A model generated the notes under the pieces. It saw nothing but the letters and a program-made list of their open reading frames with translations, searched no databases and was not told where the DNA came from. Positions 5,856 to 9,097 of a stretch of 9,097 nt of DNA are shown piece after piece. The number at the start of each line of letters is the position of its first letter. Positions within the stretch are counted from its first letter, which is position 1. This DNA comes from Verrucomicrobiia bacterium. Its GTDB lineage: Bacteria; Verrucomicrobiota; Verrucomicrobiia; Limisphaerales; UBA1319. The DNA lies in contig JADGRT010000086.1 of NCBI GenBank assembly GCA_017880715.1, positions 1-9,097 on the forward strand. The letters are read 5' to 3'. A program made the translations under genes and the position numbers.

Positions 5856-6455
5856 TCAAGTTCCACGACCGTCTACCATTCGATTAGGTTTTGTTTTGCG
5901 AACCGTCTTACCCGTGCGCGGGTTGGTCCGGCCCCGGTTCAGGAAATAGCGGGCCACCTGCGTGTATTTCTCGGCGTGCTCTTTCAACCCGGCCCGTTCC
6001 TCGGGCGACAATTCACGCACGACGCGAGCCGGCATTCCCAGGATTAGCGAGCCATCGGGAAACTGCCTGCCTTCGGACACCAGGGCGTTGGCGCCCACGA
6101 TGCACTGTCGGCCGATGATCGACCCATCCAGCAGCGTAGCCCCCATGCCAATCAGCGTTTCGTCTCCCACCGTGCATGCATGCACAATGGCCCCGTGACC
6201 GATGGTCACATAATTGCCCACGATGCAGGGAAAGGTGTCCGAAAGGTGCAACACCGCGTTGTCCTGCACGTTGGTATGGTGGCCAATGACAATGCGCTCG
6301 ATGTCGCCGCGAAGCACCGCGTTAAACCACACACTGGCGTTGTCTCCCAAAGTAACATCCCCCACCACCACCGCGCCTGGCGCAAGGTAAACCTCCCGGC
6401 CCAACACCGGGGTCTTTCCCATAAACCGGTCCAAACGCTGCTTCAATTCGTCCAT
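5856..6455 (-). CDS. Gamma-class carbonic anhydrase-like protein (left-handed beta-helix)
   Basis: The 199-residue product shows the hexapeptide repeats of the left-handed beta-helix: LAPGAVVVGDVTLGDNASVWFNAVLRGD, then NVQDNAVLH, then TIGHGAIVHACTVGDETLIGMGATLLDG. Three histidines at 70, 87 and 92 occupy the metal-ligand positions, including the HxxxxH pair, so zinc binding is likely. This is the YrdA/PaaY-like subgroup, whose activity is often weak or unproven. The ATG at 6455 (MDELKQRL) is chosen because the frame upstream, although open to 6683, reads through palindromic repeats. Relatives have about 170-185 residues. The last 15 or so here (KTVRKTKPNRMVDGRGT) are basic and unusual, and the stop lies next to the fucosidase relic, so the original C-terminus may have been replaced by a rearrangement. 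The expected promoter lies in the hairpin-rich spacer shared with the divergent hydrolase gene. Confidence 0.9.
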   Translation of the reverse strand: MDELKQRLDRFMGKTPVLGREVYLAPGAVVVGDVTLGDNASVWFNAVLRGDIERIVIGHHTNVQDNAVLHLSDTFPCIVGNYVTIGHGAIVHACTVGDETLIGMGATLLDGSIIGRQCIVGANALVSEGRQFPDGSLILGMPARVVRELSPEERAGLKEHAEKYTQVARYFLNRGRTNPRTGKTVRKTKPNRMVDGRGT

Positions 6456-6505
6456 GTAGCAAGGTAAAGCCAAAACCGGTCCCAACTGCAATAAAACAAT
6501 GAAAA

Positions 6506-6567
6506 CGCCCGGCTCGAGGCCGGGCGCGTTCCGCGCTACAATAACGTAGCCGCCGACGTGAGTCGGC
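6506..6567. repeat. Three tandem hairpins (REP-like cluster)
   Basis: Perfect stems follow one another: CGCCCGGC and GCCGGGCG (6506-6526, 5-base loop), GCTAC and GTAGC (6535-6550, 6-base loop), and GCCGAC and GTCGGC (6552-6567, loop GTGA). Motifs such as GTAGCCGCCGACGTGAGTCG resemble extragenic repeats I associate with Verrucomicrobiota. The order CTAC...GTAG followed by a GC-rich hairpin recurs at the right edge of the window (9042-9080). They lie between divergent genes, so they are not terminators for either. Confidence 0.65.
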
Positions 6568-6618
6568 TCAAACTCCCGAGTCTGACGCAGCTTTGCGAAT
6601 GCTTGGCCGAGACAAATG

Positions 6619-6666
6619 ATCCGGTTCACGCCGGATGCTACGAAAAAAGCGAGTTGCCCCCCCCCC
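6619..6666. repeat. Hairpin and C10 homopolymer in the divergent spacer
   Basis: ATCCGG (6619-6624) and CCGGAT (6631-6636) form a 6-bp hairpin with loop TTCACG. At 6657-6666 there is an uninterrupted run of ten C. The run ends 78 bases before the ATG of the hydrolase gene, within the region where its promoter would lie. The rest of the spacer (6456-6744) holds no gene that I can support. Confidence 0.6.
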
Positions 6667-6744
6667 GATTCCTGCCGCCGCACTCTGTTGTCGCCAAGAC
6701 TGGCTCAAGGGTGTAAGGTAAGCGCATGATTGAATGTCGCACCC

Positions 6745-7677
6745 ATGAGTGGATCTGACCAACGATTGCGCCCGGCGGCTCCGCGCAAGCGACTGCCTCG
6801 TTCCTTCAAGGAACTCACCCCGACGCACAGCTTCAAGCCGGGAACGTTTTTTTACGAGCTGATTTGGAAGGCCTTTCGCACGCGGCGCACCGGCCAGCAG
6901 CGGCGGCCCGTCTATCCCAAACTCAGCACCGGTCAATTGGCGTTGACCTGGATCGGACACGCTTCGTTTCTCATTCAGTTCCAGGATCTGAATGTGCTTG
7001 TCGATCCTAATTTTGCGAACTGGCTGTTTTTTCTCAAGCGCCTGAAACGCGCCGGGCTTAAGCTCAAAGATCTGCCGCCCATCGATCTGGTGCTGCTCAC
7101 CCATGCGCATTACGACCATTTCCACAAACGCACGCTGCGCCGGCTTCACAAACCCAAGCTGGGCATCATGCCCTGGGGCGTGGGCGAATTGGCGCGCGGT
7201 CTCGGCTTCGGCCGCATTGTGGAACTCGAATGGTGGGACACCTTCACGCACGGGGATTGGAAGGTCACGCTGACCCCCTGCCAGCACTGGGGCGCGCGCT
7301 CTCTGCGCGATCTGCACCGCGGCTTTGGCGGTTTCATGCTCGAGCACCAGGGACGTCGCATCTACCATGCCGGCGACACCGCCTATTTCGACGGTTTCAA
7401 GGAAATCGGCCGCCGCTGTCCCCCGGAAATCGCCCTGCTGCCCATCGGCGCTTATCACCCGGAGGGTTTTCGGAAAGTGCACATGGCCCCCGACGACGCC
7501 CTCAAGGCCTTCAAGGAATTACGGGCGCGTTGGCTGGTTCCGATGCACTACGGCACGTTTAAACTCTCCTTTGAAGCCCTGGACGAGCCGCCGCGCTGGT
7601 TGCAGGACGAGGCGCGCCGCGAAGGGCTCAGCCAGCGCCTGCGCATCCTCGAAGAAGGCGTGCCAACGGTGTTTTAG
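6745..7677 (+). CDS. Metallo-beta-lactamase-fold hydrolase, NAPE-PLD/UlaG-like
   Basis: The 310-residue protein is an MBL-fold hydrolase related to N-acylphosphatidylethanolamine phospholipase D and UlaG-type lactonases. An N-terminal segment of about 65 residues containing SFKELTPTHSFKPGTF precedes the fold. Metal-site motifs are visible in order: WIGHASFLIQ; THAHYDHFH with His120, His122, Asp124 and His125; CQHWGARS with His181; YHAGDTAYF with Asp211; and MHYGTFKL with His268. All ligands for a binuclear metal centre are present, so it should be active. The HWGARS and GAYHPEGFRKVHM stretches fit the NAPE-PLD-like subgroup, but the substrate cannot be read from sequence. There is no signal peptide. 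ATG 6745 is preferred to the TTG at 6730; neither has a ribosome binding site. Its stop codon directly abuts that of the convergent membrane-protein gene. Confidence 0.9.
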   Translation: MSGSDQRLRPAAPRKRLPRSFKELTPTHSFKPGTFFYELIWKAFRTRRTGQQRRPVYPKLSTGQLALTWIGHASFLIQFQDLNVLVDPNFANWLFFLKRLKRAGLKLKDLPPIDLVLLTHAHYDHFHKRTLRRLHKPKLGIMPWGVGELARGLGFGRIVELEWWDTFTHGDWKVTLTPCQHWGARSLRDLHRGFGGFMLEHQGRRIYHAGDTAYFDGFKEIGRRCPPEIALLPIGAYHPEGFRKVHMAPDDALKAFKELRARWLVPMHYGTFKLSFEALDEPPRWLQDEARREGLSQRLRILEEGVPTVF

Positions 7678-8061
7678 TTAGACATCGTTGAGGCGCGGCG
7701 GAACATGGCTTTGCGCGTCTCGCTCAGCAGCTTTTGCCTGTCGCCCTAAACTGAGGCTCGTCACCAGCGACCAGAGCCAGGCGGCCAGAAAGACCAGCGC
7801 GCCCGCTGCGCCAAACTGGGCGTAGGATTTTGCCGGAGCGTCTTCGGTCAATTGTTTGTAAGTTTGAATCATGGTCAGAACAAACCACCCGGCCACCAGC
7901 GCAAAGCCCGCGACCGCCACGATGACCTGCCCAAGACCCGGGATAATTCTTCCCGCCATGAGCGAGCCGAGTCCGGGCGTGGCCAATTGATTCACGAGAA
8001 AACAATTTCGCGCCGCGACCGTGTCAATGCCTTTACTGCCCGAAAATATCTTCATAGGCAT
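7678..8061 (-). CDS. Small two-helix membrane protein, second gene of a pair
   Basis: This protein of up to 127 residues has two likely membrane helices: VIVAVAGFALVAGWFVLTM and GALVFLAAWLWSLVTSLSL. They are separated by a hydrophilic loop (QTYKQLTEDAPAKSYAQ). Before the first helix is ARNCFLVNQLATPGLGSLMAGR, a glycine-rich segment that looks conserved. I do not recognise a named function; the topology suggests both ends on the same side. The start is uncertain: ATG 8061 or ATG 8055 (MKIFSGSKG), both inside the end of the upstream gene. That overlap of up to 29 bases points to translational coupling with the GYF-domain membrane protein. Its stop (7678-7680) touches the stop of the convergent hydrolase gene, leaving no room for a terminator between them. 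Confidence 0.8.
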   Translation of the reverse strand: MPMKIFSGSKGIDTVAARNCFLVNQLATPGLGSLMAGRIIPGLGQVIVAVAGFALVAGWFVLTMIQTYKQLTEDAPAKSYAQFGAAGALVFLAAWLWSLVTSLSLGRQAKAAERDAQSHVPPRLNDV

Positions 8062-8947
8062 ACATCAGGGCCACAAATCCGATGGGCACGCTGACAAGAA
8101 TTCCAATGCAACAGGCGATCGCCCCGCACACGGAAACCAATCCGTTGACCAGCAGAAAAGCAAAGACGAGAAACCAATGTTTGAAAACCACCTTGCGGCT
8201 CAACTCCATTGCTTCCCAAAATCCTAAATTCCGATCCATCACCAACGGCAGGGTAAAATACCAGGAGACGGTGAGATAAATTCCGGGAATGATGCACAAT
8301 AGAAAACCAAGATTGATCAGAATGCCTTGCACCAAACCGAGCAACACCAGTTGACCCAGAGCCGGGCCAAACCCCGAAAATGCGTCGCCCACTGCCGCGC
8401 CCTCTCCACGAATCAACTTGAGATAATACTTGAACAGTCCCCCAATCAGCACCGTGTAAAAAGGGGTGCTGGCAACTCCGACGCCCAGGATGATCAAAAT
8501 CTCTCCCGGAAAAATTCGGCGTTCAGCCACCATTTGCTGAACCGCAGGCCGCGTGAACAGGCCAAAGAGTTGATTAACCACTACGATTAAAAGCATAACC
8601 AGCGTGGAGACGCCCACGACCGGCCAGAAATTGTTTTTGACCAGCTCCCAACTGCGCGTCAGGCAGCCGCCGATGTCCAGATCGTAATCGCGCCCAAGAA
8701 TTTCCTTCACGGAGGCGGGCCCGGCCGTCGGTGCGCTGCTTGAAAACGGCGGCGGCGTGGACGACTCGCCCAGAAGCGCCTCGGCGGGGTTCAATTCCGG
8801 GAAGGCGGACAGTGGCTGCCAGTCCGTGCTGCCTTCGGGCTGCACGAGGGTTTGGGCGTTAGCTCGGCCGTCCACCGCCCATTGGCGTAATTGCTCGGCC
8901 GTGACCGGTCCGTACTCCTTTTGATCGGCTCCAATGATCTTGTACAT
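8033..8947 (-). CDS. GYF_2 (DUF4339) domain multi-pass membrane protein
   Basis: The 304-residue product begins with a GYF_2-type domain: MYKIIGADQKEYGPVTAEQLRQWAVDGR, then WQPLSAFPEL, residues 1-52. This fold is common at the ends of bacterial membrane proteins and is thought to bind proline-rich peptides. A proline/serine linker follows (about 60-80), including STPPPFSSSAP. From about residue 107 there are five or six apolar segments, near 108-131, 148-172, 196-215, 218-236, 257-275 and 277-297. The pattern LGFLLCIIPGIYL...LPLVMDRNLGFWEAMELSRKVV is typical of a widespread group of uncharacterised bacterial membrane proteins; the function is unknown. ATG 8947 is chosen because the GYF domain begins exactly there; the in-frame ATG at 8983 adds only 12 unconvincing residues. 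No ribosome binding site is visible. It overlaps the next minus-strand gene, so the two are probably one operon. Confidence 0.88.
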   Translation of the reverse strand: MYKIIGADQKEYGPVTAEQLRQWAVDGRANAQTLVQPEGSTDWQPLSAFPELNPAEALLGESSTPPPFSSSAPTAGPASVKEILGRDYDLDIGGCLTRSWELVKNNFWPVVGVSTLVMLLIVVVNQLFGLFTRPAVQQMVAERRIFPGEILIILGVGVASTPFYTVLIGGLFKYYLKLIRGEGAAVGDAFSGFGPALGQLVLLGLVQGILINLGFLLCIIPGIYLTVSWYFTLPLVMDRNLGFWEAMELSRKVVFKHWFLVFAFLLVNGLVSVCGAIACCIGILVSVPIGFVALMYAYEDIFGQ

Positions 8948-9028
8948 GCGGAGACAATGCCCCAAAAAACGCAACCAAGTCAAGCCTGCGGGAGCCCCCA
9001 GACCGTGGGCAGGGCAAATTCATGAAAG

Positions 9029-9080
9029 GTAGGAGACGGCACTACAGCGACATTTTGTAGGCCGGCTGCCCCCAGCCGGC
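9029..9080. repeat. Palindromic repeat at the right edge
   Basis: CTACA (9042-9046) pairs with TGTAG (9056-9060). A perfect 8-bp hairpin follows at once, GCCGGCTG and CAGCCGGC with loop CCCC (9061-9080). GCGACA-TTTTGTAG (9047-9060) matches the left-edge repeat apart from a 3-base gap. The repeat lies upstream of the GYF-domain gene, so it is not its terminator. The remaining bases from 8948 to the window end show no gene. Confidence 0.65.
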
Positions 9081-9097
9081 GCCGGGTCGGGGGACCC

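Noticed and set aside
5303..5887. 194-codon plus-strand open frame
   Set aside because: It is the antisense of the fucosidase relic, whose motifs are clear on the minus strand.
6456..6683. N-terminal extension of the carbonic anhydrase-like protein
   Set aside because: It covers tandem hairpins and the C10 tract, and family members begin near MDELKQRL.
6568..7482. 304-codon minus-strand open frame
   Set aside because: It is antisense to the MBL-fold hydrolase, which has all expected metal-binding motifs.

Overview
The window looks like a GC-rich chromosomal segment of a member of Verrucomicrobiota, probably of the Pedosphaera/Limisphaera kind. This is an inference from gene content: a deoxyhypusine-synthase-like protein near a eukaryote-type ornithine decarboxylase, a GYF-domain membrane protein paired with a small two-helix membrane protein, a relic of a GH29 fucosidase, and gene borders full of short palindromic repeats. 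Shine-Dalgarno sites are mostly absent; only the decarboxylase has a clear one.

Layout. Positions 1-318 are non-coding and carry a strong palindromic repeat. A deoxyhypusine synthase family gene (319-1560, +) is followed by two hairpins and a probable small convergent gene (1666-1920, -). Next come an ornithine/diamine decarboxylase (2135-3268, +) and, 28 bases on, a FmdB-type zinc-ribbon protein with a heptapeptide-repeat tail (3297-3674, +). A 145-bp element with inverted-repeat ends (3704-3848) separates this from a secreted protein that resembles a peptidase-MA metalloprotease without its zinc histidines (3863-5200, +). The minus strand then holds a broken alpha-L-fucosidase (about 5309-5851), directly downstream of and touching a gamma-class carbonic anhydrase-like gene (5856-6455, -). 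A divergent spacer with several hairpins and a C10 tract leads to a metallo-beta-lactamase-fold hydrolase of the NAPE-PLD/UlaG kind (6745-7677, +). That gene meets, stop codon against stop codon, a minus-strand pair of membrane-protein genes (7678-8061 and 8033-8947). The right edge carries another palindromic repeat related to the one at the left edge.

How the genes may work together. The clearest pathway link is polyamine metabolism: the decarboxylase would supply putrescine, and the deoxyhypusine-synthase-like enzyme would use it for aminobutyl transfer, most plausibly making homospermidine, since bacteria lack eIF5A. The two overlapping membrane-protein genes probably form one operon. The remaining genes look like unrelated housekeeping or accessory genes. 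No defence system, CRISPR array, integrase, tRNA or rRNA was recognised. The most unusual items are the fucosidase relic, the histidine-less peptidase-MA-like protein, the repeat element with inverted ends, and the repeat families at the gene borders.
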